Below, piece by piece: positions 18,548 through 27,806 of a stretch of DNA of 59,070 bases (its first letter is position 1; every line of letters begins with the position of its first letter). Location: positions 1-59,070 of the forward strand of contig JABAQT010000034.1 in assembly GCA_019187195.1 (NCBI GenBank), read 5' to 3'. The notes beneath the pieces are model-generated. The model did no database searches. It saw only the letters and a list, made by a program, of their open reading frames with translations, and was not told the origin of the DNA. The stretch comes from Bryobacteraceae bacterium. GTDB taxonomy: Bacteria > Acidobacteriota > Terriglobia > Bryobacterales > Bryobacteraceae. Both the position numbers and the translations under genes were made by a program.

Positions 18548-19417
18548 GTGAAGACCAAGAAGGTGCTGGTGACTGGGGCAACGGGCAAGCAAGGGGGCGC
18601 GGTGGCGCGACGGCTTCTCGAACGGGGCCATGCGGTGCGCGCCCTGACCCGCAATCCGGGCTCGGCGGCGGCCAGTTCACTCCGGCAATCGGGTGTTGAA
18701 CTTGTGACGGGGAGTCTTGATGACGGCGAGGCGCTCGCGGGCGCGCTGGCCGGGGTTGACACGGTATTCGCCATGACCACGCCGTTCGAAGCAGGCATGG
18801 AAGCCGAAACGCGCCAGGGCATAACCGTGGCGGACGCGGCGAAAGCGGCGGGAGTGGAACTCGTCTATACGTCGGTGGGATCGGCCGACCGGAAGACGGG
18901 AATTCCGCATTTCGAGAGCAAGTACCTCGTGGAGCAGCACATCAGGAAGATCGGCGTTCCGGCGGCCATCATCGCTCCGGTGTACTTCATGGATAATGCG
19001 ACGGCGTACACGCGCGATCAATTGAAAGCGGGAGTATACGCGACACCCCTGCCGCCGGACCTGAAGCTCGCGCAGATCGCGGTCGCCGACATCGCATCCT
19101 TCGCTGTCGTCGCGATCGAGAACCCCGAGCGGTTCCGGGGGAAGCGATTCGACATCGCGGGCGACGAAGTGAGCGGTCTCGACGCCGTTGAGATTCTCTC
19201 GAGGGTCAGCGGCAGGAAGTTCTCCTACTTCCAAGTTCCCATGGAGACGGTGCGCGAGCGGATGGGTGAGGATACGGCCCTCATGTACGAATGGTTCGTG
19301 CGCGCAGGCTACCAAGTGGATACGGCCGGGCTGCGCCGCGAGTTTCCCGAGGTGGGCTGGCACACGTTCGAGGATTGGGGGCGGGCGCAGGACTGGAGGG
19401 GAATCTTCGGCGCGTAA
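18548..19417 (+). CDS. NmrA/SDR-like NAD(P)-binding protein
   Basis: About 289 residues from GTG 18548, with a GGAGG Shine-Dalgarno; the longer in-frame start at 18488 lies inside the RACo duplication. A Rossmann motif, VLVTGATGKQGGAV, occurs at residues 6-19, then ALTRNPGS (NADP ribose-phosphate contact region), and YTSVGSADRKTGIPHFESKYLVE, which lacks the SDR YxxxK geometry, as in NmrA-type redox sensors and NAD(P)H:quinone-reductase-like proteins. It is cytoplasmic. It is transcribed away from the corrinoid unit and convergent with the MFS gene. The role is unknown. Confidence 0.82.
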   Translation: MKTKKVLVTGATGKQGGAVARRLLERGHAVRALTRNPGSAAASSLRQSGVELVTGSLDDGEALAGALAGVDTVFAMTTPFEAGMEAETRQGITVADAAKAAGVELVYTSVGSADRKTGIPHFESKYLVEQHIRKIGVPAAIIAPVYFMDNATAYTRDQLKAGVYATPLPPDLKLAQIAVADIASFAVVAIENPERFRGKRFDIAGDEVSGLDAVEILSRVSGRKFSYFQVPMETVRERMGEDTALMYEWFVRAGYQVDTAGLRREFPEVGWHTFEDWGRAQDWRGIFGA

Positions 19418-19449
19418 ACAGACGGGCGCGAATACGGCCCTTCGAGCGG

Positions 19450-20721
19450 TCAGTCCTGGCGGAGGCGGACACCGCGGATGATCAAACCAGCGGCGGTCAG
19501 ATAGAGCCCGCCGGTCAGCAGGAAGGGTAGATCATATCCAAAGCGGTCAACGAGGGGACCCACCACCGATTGCATCGCCACGCCGCCCAGCGTTCCCGCG
19601 GCTCCGGTGATACCGTACAACACGGCCACATGCCGGGGCGGAGCCACTTCCGTGATCGCGGTGTGCAGATTCGACGACCAGGAGGTGTGCGCAAACAACG
19701 CCACACTCACCAACCCGAGGGCGGCGGCGAAACCGGGAACCACGCACGTCGCCGCTCCGGCGGCGCTCACCGCCGCGGAAGCAACCAGGACGCTTCTGCG
19801 GCCGCGGTCTAATCCCCAACCGCGGGCGATCAGTTCACTGCTCAACCACGCGCCGAAGAGGGCTCCGAGGCCGGCGGCGAGGAAGGGAATCCACAGCCAT
19901 TGCCCGATGGCGGCCAATCCGAGGCCGCGCACGTCCTGAAAATAGCCGGGCATCCAGAAGAGGTAGAAATACCAGGCCGAATCGGAACAGGCGCGCGCGA
20001 GCAGCAGGCACACATACGAGCGCGACCGCAACGCCGTTTGAAGCGCCGGCCCGCCACTGTCCTGGTCCCCGGAGGTGGGGACGGCAATCGCCGGCGCGGG
20101 ATCCGCGCTCCCCAATTCGCGGCGTATACGGTTATGGAGCGCCAACCACGGCGGGATCAGCAGCAATCCGAAGGCGCCGGTCGCGAGAAAAGCGATGCGC
20201 CATCCATAGGCGAGCGCCAGCCAGGCCGACACCGGAGGAGTGAGGAGGCTGCCCACGCTCAATGCCGACAACACGAGCCCGATCGCCTTGGCGCGCTGAG
20301 CGGGAGGAAACCATTCGGCAGCGCCGCGGATGGCCGCCGGATAGTAGCCGCCTTCGCCAATCCCGAGCAGGGCGCGGCATGCGGCCAGACTCCAGATGCC
20401 CCGCGCGGCGGCATGGAGGGTAGCGGCGGCGGACCACACCAGCAGCGTCAGGCTGAACGTCCGGCGGCAGCCGAGCAGATCCGCCACGCGTCCGCCGGCG
20501 ATATAGGACAGCGTGTAGGTGACCAGAAAGGCATTTACGGCCATCGCATAGCCGGTGTTTGTCAGGCCGAGATCGTGACGGATGGACGGCATCAACACGC
20601 CGAGCACGGCGCGGTCGAGGTAGTTCACCACCGAGCCGAGAAACAGCAGAGCCATCACGGACCACGCGAGATTTCGGACTTTGGCCTCCGTGGAGGGCGC
20701 CGTTATTTTTTCGTGTACCAC
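19450..20721 (-). CDS. Major facilitator superfamily transporter, ACS-like
   Basis: About 423 residues with about 12 hydrophobic segments. YLDRAVLGVLMPSIRHDLG in the first loop and GGRVADLLGCRRT between TM2 and TM3 are MFS signatures; RALLGIGEGGYYPAAIRGAAEWFP is typical of the anion:cation symporter family, which includes hexuronate and galactonate transporters. With the pectinase and sugar-acid enzymes nearby, a sugar-acid substrate is plausible but inferred. I chose GTG 20721 because a promoter (TTGCAA/TATAAC) lies just upstream and longer versions would read through it. An internal ATG further in would delete part of the N-terminus. Confidence 0.85.
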   Translation of the reverse strand: MVHEKITAPSTEAKVRNLAWSVMALLFLGSVVNYLDRAVLGVLMPSIRHDLGLTNTGYAMAVNAFLVTYTLSYIAGGRVADLLGCRRTFSLTLLVWSAAATLHAAARGIWSLAACRALLGIGEGGYYPAAIRGAAEWFPPAQRAKAIGLVLSALSVGSLLTPPVSAWLALAYGWRIAFLATGAFGLLLIPPWLALHNRIRRELGSADPAPAIAVPTSGDQDSGGPALQTALRSRSYVCLLLARACSDSAWYFYLFWMPGYFQDVRGLGLAAIGQWLWIPFLAAGLGALFGAWLSSELIARGWGLDRGRRSVLVASAAVSAAGAATCVVPGFAAALGLVSVALFAHTSWSSNLHTAITEVAPPRHVAVLYGITGAAGTLGGVAMQSVVGPLVDRFGYDLPFLLTGGLYLTAAGLIIRGVRLRQD

Positions 20722-20747
20722 GATGGTCCCCGCGATGACGGTCAGGG

Positions 20748-20773
20748 TTATACTACACCTAAACGGTTTTGCA
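20748..20773 (-). promoter_or_regulatory. Sigma70-like promoter of the MFS gene
   Basis: On the minus strand TTGCAA and TATAAC are separated by about 16 nt, and the inferred transcription start is about 20 nt before GTG 20721. On the plus strand, TATACT at 20749-20754 could serve as -10 for the divergent UroD-family gene, so the two promoters overlap and may interfere. Confidence 0.5.
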
Positions 20774-20777
20774 AGCC

Positions 20778-21959
20778 ATGACTGACCGCCAACGCGTGCT
20801 CGCGACAATTCGTGGGGAAGCTCCGGACCGGATTCCATGGATTCCGCGGATGGATTTCTGGCACAGGGCCCGGCTGCACCAGAAGACGCTTCCGGGGGAG
20901 TTGCAACCGCTCACTCTTCCACAGATCGCCGATCGCCTCGGGTTCGGCTGTTACTCGACGATCCCTGACTTCACCGACTGCGCCGATGAAGACGACATGA
21001 TCGACCGCGGCCTCGGAATCTTTCGCTTGAAGGTTCTGCCATACCGCGTTCATCTGCGCAACGTGGAACGCCGCGTGACGCGCTCGGGGCGGGAGACCGT
21101 GGTCGAGTACCACACTCCGAAAGGCTCTCTGCGGACGGCGTTTCTCTTCACGGAGGAGATGCTCGAGGGCGGCGCTTCGATGTCCTGGCAAACGGAACTC
21201 GCGATACGCAAACCGGAGGACTTCGAAGCGGCCGGCTATCTTTTCGAGAATCTCGAGGTCGAACCGCAATGGGAAGGTTATCTCGCGCGGCGCGACGAGG
21301 TGGGCGAGCGGGGAGTGGTAGTCGGGTGGCTGGCAGGCACTTCCTGCCCCATTCACCACATCCTCAAGGAACTGATGACGGTGGAGACTTTCTATTACGC
21401 CCTGGCGGACTATCCCGAGAAGATCTTCCGGCTGTGCGACCAGATGCAGCACCTGTACACGAAGATTCAGGAGATCGGAGCGGACGGGCCGGCCGAGATT
21501 CTGCACCTTGGCGCGAACTACGACGACGCGATCACCTATCCGCAATTCTTCCGCCAGCACATTCTGCCGGTGTTGAGGGACTATGCCGCGGTCCTACACG
21601 GCAAGGGCAAGTACCTGATGACCCATACCGACGGCGAGAACCGCCGCCTGATTCCGCTCTACCTCGAGGCGGGCTTCGACATCGCCGATTCGGTGTGTCC
21701 GCATCCCATGACGAGGTTGAGCCTGGATCAATACCTGGACGCTTTCGACGGACGCATCACCGTTTGGGGCGGCATTCCCTCCACGCTGCTGTGCCCGGAC
21801 AGCACGCCGGAAGATGATTTCCGGCGCAGCATCGACACGCTGATCGAGCGGCACGGGCACAGGCCGCGGTTTGTCCTGGGCGTAAGCGACATGGTGACCG
21901 CGGATGCGGCGCTGGACCGGTTGGAGTACATTACCAGCCGCGTGTCGCGGATTCAGTGA
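20778..21959 (+). CDS. UroD-family protein, probable methyltransferase
   Basis: About 393 residues from ATG 20778; an in-frame TTG at 20769 is possible. It opens MTDRQRVLATIRGEAPDRIPWIPRMDFW, a typical UroD/MtaA beginning. In the C-terminal half, MTHTDGENRRLIPLYLEAGFDIADSVCPHP gives a candidate His-x-Asp...Cys metal site, and FVLGVSDMVTADAALDRL closes the barrel. It differs from the 15827 protein, which has His-x-Cys...Cys, so the metal ligands are altered. Possible roles are corrinoid methyl transfer from another donor or a related C-O or C-S chemistry. It lies about 2.5 kb from the corrinoid unit. Confidence 0.78.
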   Translation: MTDRQRVLATIRGEAPDRIPWIPRMDFWHRARLHQKTLPGELQPLTLPQIADRLGFGCYSTIPDFTDCADEDDMIDRGLGIFRLKVLPYRVHLRNVERRVTRSGRETVVEYHTPKGSLRTAFLFTEEMLEGGASMSWQTELAIRKPEDFEAAGYLFENLEVEPQWEGYLARRDEVGERGVVVGWLAGTSCPIHHILKELMTVETFYYALADYPEKIFRLCDQMQHLYTKIQEIGADGPAEILHLGANYDDAITYPQFFRQHILPVLRDYAAVLHGKGKYLMTHTDGENRRLIPLYLEAGFDIADSVCPHPMTRLSLDQYLDAFDGRITVWGGIPSTLLCPDSTPEDDFRRSIDTLIERHGHRPRFVLGVSDMVTADAALDRLEYITSRVSRIQ

Positions 21960-22016
21960 CAGCAGCGAGGCGGTGGGTGGCTGGTCCGCGGCTCCGCGGT
22001 GTGAGTGGAGGTTATC

Positions 22017-24677
22017 GTGAACTCGAAATCGCTCTTGATTTGGATCATACTGCTCGCGGGCGCGCTGCAGGCGGAGGAACGGCGCATCGCGATCGAATGG
22101 CGCGGCGGAAAGCCGGAGGGCGAGGTGAGCGTAACGGGCGGTTCCCTGGGGGGGCTGAGCGTCGCGCGGGGACGCGGGTCCGTGGCGGGCGGGAACCGGT
22201 TCAGCGCGGCTTCGGACGGCCCGTTCCGGCTGGAAGTGCGGCTCAACGGATCGGAAGCGGCCTACGGTCCCACCGCCGCCATTGTGACGGTGAACACCAC
22301 GCGCAATCCGCTGAGCTTCTTCCTGCGCGATGCGCGCACGGAATATCCCATCTACATCCCCGAATACGGCGTAGTGGCGACTGACGCATCCGATGGACGT
22401 ACGTATGAGCAGATCGAGGAGGCGATTCGCGGGCGCGGCCTGCAAACCAAGCTCGAGAGGGTGGCCACGGAGCCCGAAGCCGATTTCGCGACGGCGGCCG
22501 CGAACACGCGCGAGTTGAAGTGCCAGACATGGCTGGGGCTGGCGAGGGACATCCGCATCTTCGCCATCAGCGAACGGCTGGACTGGATACAACCGCGTTT
22601 TCACGGTTATGAAGTTCCGCTGCCCGAAACCGGGAACAAGCCCACGCGCTACAACTTCCTGATGGGACGCGGGTGGGGCGCGGCCGATAAGATTACGCGC
22701 CGGTTGGAAGGCGGAGCGCTGCCCATCCTGCGCGGGACGCTGATCGATGATGACATCACTTATAACCTGACGGCTTTCGTGGCCCTCGAATCCCGGCCGC
22801 TCACGCGCGAGAATGTGCGCGGCACTCATTTTCTGGTGGCGGATAACTACGGCCACGGCCACATGTTCACCCGGGAGCAGCAGGCTGAATACGACTCTCT
22901 GGCCGCCACCGAGATGAACCAACCCGAGGAGACGGTGCTGTTTGCGCGGGTGAGCGCGGTGAACACCTCCGCCGTGCCGCGTTATGCGTTCTTCAAGAAC
23001 CCCACTCCGAGCGTGAGGCAGGCGTACAGTTTCGACGGGGCGGAGGGCCTTGCCGCCTATCCCTCCGGAAGGGTTTTCGCGGTTTCGCTATTGAACGGCA
23101 AGCCGCTGCGGGATGAGGAAGCAGCGGTCGAGTTGAAGCCGGGAGAAGCCGCCGAGATTGAATTCCGCCTGCCCAACCGGCCCATCCCGCGCGAGCGCGC
23201 CATCAGGCTGCGCTCGGCATCGTTCGAGGAGAGGCACGAGGAGTGCCGCCGCTACTGGCGGCAGAAGCTGGATGCGGCCGCACGGGTCCATCTTCCCGAG
23301 CGGCGCATCACCGAAATGGTGCGCGCCGGGTTGCTGCACCTGGACCTGGTGACCTACGGGCTCGAGCCGAAGGGCACGCTGACCTCGACGATCGGAGTCT
23401 ACAGCGCCATCGGGTCGGAGAGTTCGCCCATCATCCAGTTCATGGATTCGATGGGTCTTCATGAGACGGCGCGGCGGGCCTTGATGTACTTCCTCGATAA
23501 GCAACACGACGACGGCTTCATCCAGAACTTCGGCGGGTACATGCTCGAAACCGGGGCCGCGTTGTGGTCGATGGGAGAGCACTACCGCTACACGCGCGAC
23601 GACGCATGGGTGCGGCAGATTGCTCCGAAGCTGATCAAGGCGTGCGAGTATCTGCGAAAGTGGCGGGCGCGCAACGAGCGCGAGGAGTTGCGGGGCAAGG
23701 GCTACGGCATGCTGGAGGGCAAGACGGCGGATCCGGAAGATCCCTATCATTCCTTCATGCTCAACGGCTACGCCTATATCGGGATGGCGCGAGTGGCGGA
23801 GATGCTCGCGAAGACGGATCCGGCGCAGTCGGAGAAGTGGGGCAGGGAAGCCGCCGCGCTGAAGAAAGATATTCGCGCGGCTCTCTTCGGGGTGATGGGG
23901 CGCTCGCCGGTTATCCCGCTGGCCAGCGGCGCCTGGAGCCCGACGGCGCCTCCCTGGGTGGAATACCGGGGTCCGCTGGCGCTGTACGCGGATGGGGGCA
24001 AGTGGTTCACGCACGGCTCGATGGTGAGCCGGGACTCCCTGCTGGGGCCGATCTATCTTATCTTCCAGGAAGTGCTGGAACCGGACGAGAACGCTTCGAC
24101 ATTCCTGCTCAACTTTCACAACGACCTGATGACCACGCGGAACGTCGCCTTCAGCCAGCCCTACTACAGCCGGCATCCCATCTCGCATTTGCGGCGCGGC
24201 GAGGTGAAGGCGTTTCTGAAGTCGTACTACAACACGATGTCCGGCCTCGCCGACCGTGAGACGTACACGTTCTGGGAGCACTACTTCGGCGCCAGTCCGC
24301 ACAAGACGCACGAGGAGGGCTGGTTTCTGATGGACACCCGGTGGATGCTGTACATGGAGCGCGGCGCGGGAATTGACCTGCTGCCGGGCATTCCGCGGGC
24401 GTACCTGGAAAACGGCAAGAAGATCGAACTCGAGAAGGTGGCAACTTACTTCGGGCCTCTTTCGCTGCGCGTGGATTCGATGCTCGACCAGGGCCGCGTC
24501 CGGGCGGCGGTGGATTGTCCGGGGGACCGGAGGCCGGCTTTTGTGGAGGTGCGCCTGCCTCATCCGCAGGGCAGAAAGGCTGTGCGCGTCAAGGGCGGCA
24601 AGTACAACCCGGAAACTGAGCGGGTGCGCGTGGAGCCGTTCAGCGGGCGGGCCGAGATCACCTTGGACTTCGAATAG
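22017..24677 (+). CDS. Large exported six-hairpin glycosidase-like protein
   Basis: About 886 residues from GTG 22017 with a GGAGG Shine-Dalgarno 5 nt before it. The Sec signal is NSKSLLIWIILLAGALQAEE. The N-terminal 400 residues look beta-rich. From about residue 420, RITEMVRAGLLHLDLVTYGLEPKGTLTSTIG, LDKQHDDGFIQNFGGYMLETGAALWSMGEHYRYTRDDAWV and RETYTFWEHYFGASPHKTHEEGWFLMDTRWMLYMERG suggest an alpha/alpha toroid as in GH15/65/78-like enzymes. I cannot assign a family. It is probably periplasmic or secreted and acts on a plant or microbial glycan. No coupling with the preceding gene is seen. Confidence 0.75.
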   Translation: MNSKSLLIWIILLAGALQAEERRIAIEWRGGKPEGEVSVTGGSLGGLSVARGRGSVAGGNRFSAASDGPFRLEVRLNGSEAAYGPTAAIVTVNTTRNPLSFFLRDARTEYPIYIPEYGVVATDASDGRTYEQIEEAIRGRGLQTKLERVATEPEADFATAAANTRELKCQTWLGLARDIRIFAISERLDWIQPRFHGYEVPLPETGNKPTRYNFLMGRGWGAADKITRRLEGGALPILRGTLIDDDITYNLTAFVALESRPLTRENVRGTHFLVADNYGHGHMFTREQQAEYDSLAATEMNQPEETVLFARVSAVNTSAVPRYAFFKNPTPSVRQAYSFDGAEGLAAYPSGRVFAVSLLNGKPLRDEEAAVELKPGEAAEIEFRLPNRPIPRERAIRLRSASFEERHEECRRYWRQKLDAAARVHLPERRITEMVRAGLLHLDLVTYGLEPKGTLTSTIGVYSAIGSESSPIIQFMDSMGLHETARRALMYFLDKQHDDGFIQNFGGYMLETGAALWSMGEHYRYTRDDAWVRQIAPKLIKACEYLRKWRARNEREELRGKGYGMLEGKTADPEDPYHSFMLNGYAYIGMARVAEMLAKTDPAQSEKWGREAAALKKDIRAALFGVMGRSPVIPLASGAWSPTAPPWVEYRGPLALYADGGKWFTHGSMVSRDSLLGPIYLIFQEVLEPDENASTFLLNFHNDLMTTRNVAFSQPYYSRHPISHLRRGEVKAFLKSYYNTMSGLADRETYTFWEHYFGASPHKTHEEGWFLMDTRWMLYMERGAGIDLLPGIPRAYLENGKKIELEKVATYFGPLSLRVDSMLDQGRVRAAVDCPGDRRPAFVEVRLPHPQGRKAVRVKGGKYNPETERVRVEPFSGRAEITLDFE

Positions 24678-24694
24678 CCGGGGGTGAGCGGAGG

Positions 24695-26869
24695 CTATTC
24701 CCTGTCAAAGAGGGACGCGCGATCCACTTGTTCTCCCTTGAAGAAAACGGCGGAAATCCGCTCCGTGGCGCCGATGTCCTCGAGCGGATTGCCGTCCACC
24801 AGCAGCAGGCTGGCTTCGAAGCCGGGCCGGATTCCGCCGGCGCGTTCGCCGAGGCCGAGCAGGCGGGCCGTGTTTGCGGTGGCCGCCTGAAGCGCGATTG
24901 CGGGGGGAATGCCCGCCTTCACCCAAAGCTGGAGTTCGCGATGAATGGCGGGGCCGTGAACCAGCAGGATATTGCCGGCATCGGAACCGGCAACGAGAGT
25001 GACGCCGGCTTTCCAGGCGCGGCGCAGGTTGCCGGCGGCGATGTCCATGTCGAGCGTGAGCGGGCTGGAAGGGGGGCTCTTGAGGAGAGCCCTGGTCGCT
25101 TTGATGAGGCCTTCGGGCGCTACCTGCTGGACCAGCGTCCGTTCGAGCGGCGTGGAACGCCCGTTGCGCAGATCAAGCGCCGCTTCGATCGAGGAAAGCA
25201 TGGGGTCATAGGCGATGCCCTGCCTGGCCATGGCGGCGAACACCTCGTCAGGGATGGCGTCGCGCGCCGAGCCATGTTCGATGACGGCGGCTCCGGCGGC
25301 CACGGCGGCGGCCACATCCGGCGCGGCGCCGGTCTGAATCGCCACCGGAAGATGATCTTCGCGCGCCTGATCGCAAATGGCTTTGACAATGCCAAGGTCG
25401 AGGCGGTTGAAGAGGGCTCCGGACTGGCCGGTTTCGAGGAGAATCCTTGCTCCGCCGAGGCCGGCCCGCCTGATTTCGGCCACCTGGCGGCGAGCCTCTT
25501 CCGGTGTGTGGGGCAGGTTCAGGGTCTGCTGCTCGACCATGGCTCGCGAAGCTTCGGGAATGCTTTTCAAATATTCCGTTCCGTAGCCGCCGGCGGTGGT
25601 GAACGTCTTTCCGGAGATGAAGATTCCGGCTCCCAGCTTTTCTCCCCTGGCGACGAGGGATGCGGGCACTTCGAGAAGGGAGGGCGGATCTCCCGCGCTG
25701 CCGACGGCAATTACGCCGCTATAGAGGTAAGCGGCGAGTTCCCGCTCGACGGACTCCCGCGGCTTGAAGTCCTTGTAGGAAGGCAGCACGCCGCCTTGCA
25801 GCATGAGATGGACATGAGCGTCCATCAAGCCGGGCAGCAAGGTTTTGCCGGCGGCCTCGATCACGTCCGCCTTGAGATCCTTTTCGACCGGCGGGGTTTC
25901 AAAGACGCGTTCGATCCTGCCGTTCCGGAGCAGGACCGCGCCGTTCGGGATTTCCCGGCCGTTGCCGGCGACAATGCGTGGGCCGCGAATGAGGAGAGAG
26001 CGGTTGCGGCGCATCTCGCGATAAAGGATCTTGGCCTTGGCGACGTTCTCGCGGCTGTAGGTCTGATAGCCCCCCATCAGGAGGAACGGCAGCATTACGG
26101 CCACGACCCAGAGTTTGGCCGATCCGGGCATCTTTTCATCTTTTTCCCAGCGGAAGAGCTTCACTCCAAGGAAAGTGGAGACGATCATGGTCACCAGCAT
26201 GGCGACGATGGCGGCGCGGTTTTGCATCAGGGTGTCGTTGCGCACGAGGATGCCCTGAAGGCCGGTGTAGAGGTAGGAAGCGGGAAGAAACTGGGCCACC
26301 ACCTGGAGCCAGGATGGCATCACGTTGATGGGGAATGTGGCTCCGCTCAGGAACAGCATCGGCAGATAGAGAATCTGGATGATGATCTGGCTTTCCTGCA
26401 TCGAGTTCACGACGGCTCCGATGATGAGGCCGATGGAGCGGAAGGCGGCGAGCCCGAGCGAGAGCAGGACCGTCAGCGCGACCCAATGCCCGGGCCAGGG
26501 CATGCCATAGAAGATGGAGGCGATGGCGAGGATGACAAAGACGCCGGGTATGTAGCTGAGCAGACCGGTTACGAGGCTGGCGGTGAGAATCGGGAGGGGG
26601 GTGATGGGCGCCACCTTGAACCGCCGCAGGATATTCAGTTCCCGCTCCTGGACAGCGCGCATTCCGGCTCCGAAGAAGCCGCTGCCGAGCACGCCGAAGA
26701 TGAGAACCATGGTAATCACCTGGCTGATGGCTCCTTCCCGGGCGGCTCCGAGGCTCTGGGCAAAGACGATGAAGAAAGCGATGGGAAGAAAATAGTTGAA
26801 GAAGAGCACGACGCGGTCGCGCATGACGAGTTTCATCGTCGTTCGGATGTAGGCGGTATAGGATCTCAT
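24695..26869 (-). CDS. ABC-2 type permease fused to a C-terminal amidohydrolase
   Basis: About 724 residues in one uninterrupted frame. Residues 1-285 are an ABC-2 permease with about six TM segments (VVLFFNYFLPIAFFIVFAQSLG; ELNILRRFKVAPITPLPILTASLV; LYLPMLFLSGATFPINVMPSWL). From about 290 an amidohydrolase follows: GAVLLRNGRIERVFE, LLPGLMDAHVHL (H352, H354), VIEHGSA (H532), TLVAGSDAG (D630). The usual metal His of the VHA-type strand is replaced by Gln (AIQTGA, Q512), so activity is uncertain. ATG 26869 lies 2 nt after the ATPase stop; a GTG at 26878 would overlap it. The partner ATPase is immediately upstream. Confidence 0.85.
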   Translation of the reverse strand: MRSYTAYIRTTMKLVMRDRVVLFFNYFLPIAFFIVFAQSLGAAREGAISQVITMVLIFGVLGSGFFGAGMRAVQERELNILRRFKVAPITPLPILTASLVTGLLSYIPGVFVILAIASIFYGMPWPGHWVALTVLLSLGLAAFRSIGLIIGAVVNSMQESQIIIQILYLPMLFLSGATFPINVMPSWLQVVAQFLPASYLYTGLQGILVRNDTLMQNRAAIVAMLVTMIVSTFLGVKLFRWEKDEKMPGSAKLWVVAVMLPFLLMGGYQTYSRENVAKAKILYREMRRNRSLLIRGPRIVAGNGREIPNGAVLLRNGRIERVFETPPVEKDLKADVIEAAGKTLLPGLMDAHVHLMLQGGVLPSYKDFKPRESVERELAAYLYSGVIAVGSAGDPPSLLEVPASLVARGEKLGAGIFISGKTFTTAGGYGTEYLKSIPEASRAMVEQQTLNLPHTPEEARRQVAEIRRAGLGGARILLETGQSGALFNRLDLGIVKAICDQAREDHLPVAIQTGAAPDVAAAVAAGAAVIEHGSARDAIPDEVFAAMARQGIAYDPMLSSIEAALDLRNGRSTPLERTLVQQVAPEGLIKATRALLKSPPSSPLTLDMDIAAGNLRRAWKAGVTLVAGSDAGNILLVHGPAIHRELQLWVKAGIPPAIALQAATANTARLLGLGERAGGIRPGFEASLLLVDGNPLEDIGATERISAVFFKGEQVDRASLFDRE

Positions 26870-26870
26870 G

Positions 26871-27803
26871 TCAATCACGAAGGCGTTTTCCGGTGAGTTC
26901 GATGAAAACGTCCTCGAGGGTGGGATGTTTGAGGTGAATGTCCTCGAGTTCGATGCCCATCTGGTCGATCCACTTCACGATCTCGACAAGCGTCCGCGCC
27001 GGGCGCGCGGAGTGCGAGTGGAGGCGGGTCCGGTTTTCGGAGAGAACGGTTTTTTCCGCGCCGGCGAATGAGGGGACCTCGGACGGGAGTGGGGCGAGCG
27101 TGCGCAGTTCGATGAGCGAATGGCCAAGCGCGCGCTGCTGGATCTCGCGAGGCGTGCCGATTTCGATGATCCGCCCCTGATCCACAATGGCCACGCGATC
27201 GCAAAGCCGTTCGGCCTCCTCGATGTAGTGGGTGGTGAGGAGGATGGTGCGGCGCGCGTCGCGCAGTTCCTGGATGAGGGAGTGGATTTCGAGGCGCACC
27301 TGCGGATCGAGTCCGGTGGTGGGTTCGTCGAGAAATACGAGTTGCGGGTCATTCACCATGGCCAGGGCGAGCGCGAGACGCTGCTTCTGTCCTCCGGACA
27401 GGGTGGAGTAATAGGCTCCGCGCTTTTCCCAAAGCTGAAGCCGCTTCAGCAACTGGTGGGGATGGGTATTGCGCGTATAGAAGGCGGCGAAGAGTTCGAT
27501 GGCCTCGAGGACGGTGATTTTCTCCGGGAGATTGGTCGACTGGAGAGAGACGCCGATCCGGTCCTTGATCTCCATGGACTGGCTGGCAGGGTCGAGGCCG
27601 AGGACGCGCACCTGGCCATGGGTGCGGGGCCGGAGCCCCTCGAGAATTTCGACCGTGGTTGTCTTGCCGGCGCCGTTCGGGCCGAGCAGCCCGAACACCT
27701 CGCCGGAGTGGACTTCGAAATCGATGCCGCGGACTGCTTCGAGATCACCATAGGATTTTCGAAGCCCGCGGACTTCAATGACCGGTGAATGGTTGTTCGA
27801 CAC
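26871..27803 (-). CDS. ABC transporter ATP-binding protein (ABC-2 exporter type)
   Basis: 310 residues. The Walker A motif is GLLGPNGAGKTTTVEIL (about residues 40-56), followed by the signature LSGGQKQRLALALAM, Walker B LVFLDEPTTGLDP and the switch His in LLTTHYIEEAERL. The C-terminal 80 residues (ELEDIHLKHPTLEDVFIELTGK) are typical of DrrA/NodI-like subunits that pair with ABC-2 permeases. It powers export of an unknown compound. Its stop abuts the start of the permease-amidohydrolase gene, so the two form one unit. Its own start has no obvious Shine-Dalgarno. Confidence 0.93.
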   Translation of the reverse strand: MSNNHSPVIEVRGLRKSYGDLEAVRGIDFEVHSGEVFGLLGPNGAGKTTTVEILEGLRPRTHGQVRVLGLDPASQSMEIKDRIGVSLQSTNLPEKITVLEAIELFAAFYTRNTHPHQLLKRLQLWEKRGAYYSTLSGGQKQRLALALAMVNDPQLVFLDEPTTGLDPQVRLEIHSLIQELRDARRTILLTTHYIEEAERLCDRVAIVDQGRIIEIGTPREIQQRALGHSLIELRTLAPLPSEVPSFAGAEKTVLSENRTRLHSHSARPARTLVEIVKWIDQMGIELEDIHLKHPTLEDVFIELTGKRLRD

Positions 27804-27806
27804 TGG

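Noticed and set aside
23088..24563. 491-codon open frame antisense to the exported six-hairpin-like protein
   Set aside because: Arg/His-rich shadow frame without motifs, Shine-Dalgarno or promoter.
24728..26896. 722-codon open frame antisense to the permease-amidohydrolase gene
   Set aside because: It mirrors a real gene in GC-rich DNA; its translation is low-complexity (Gly, Glu, His-rich) and has no recognisable motifs.
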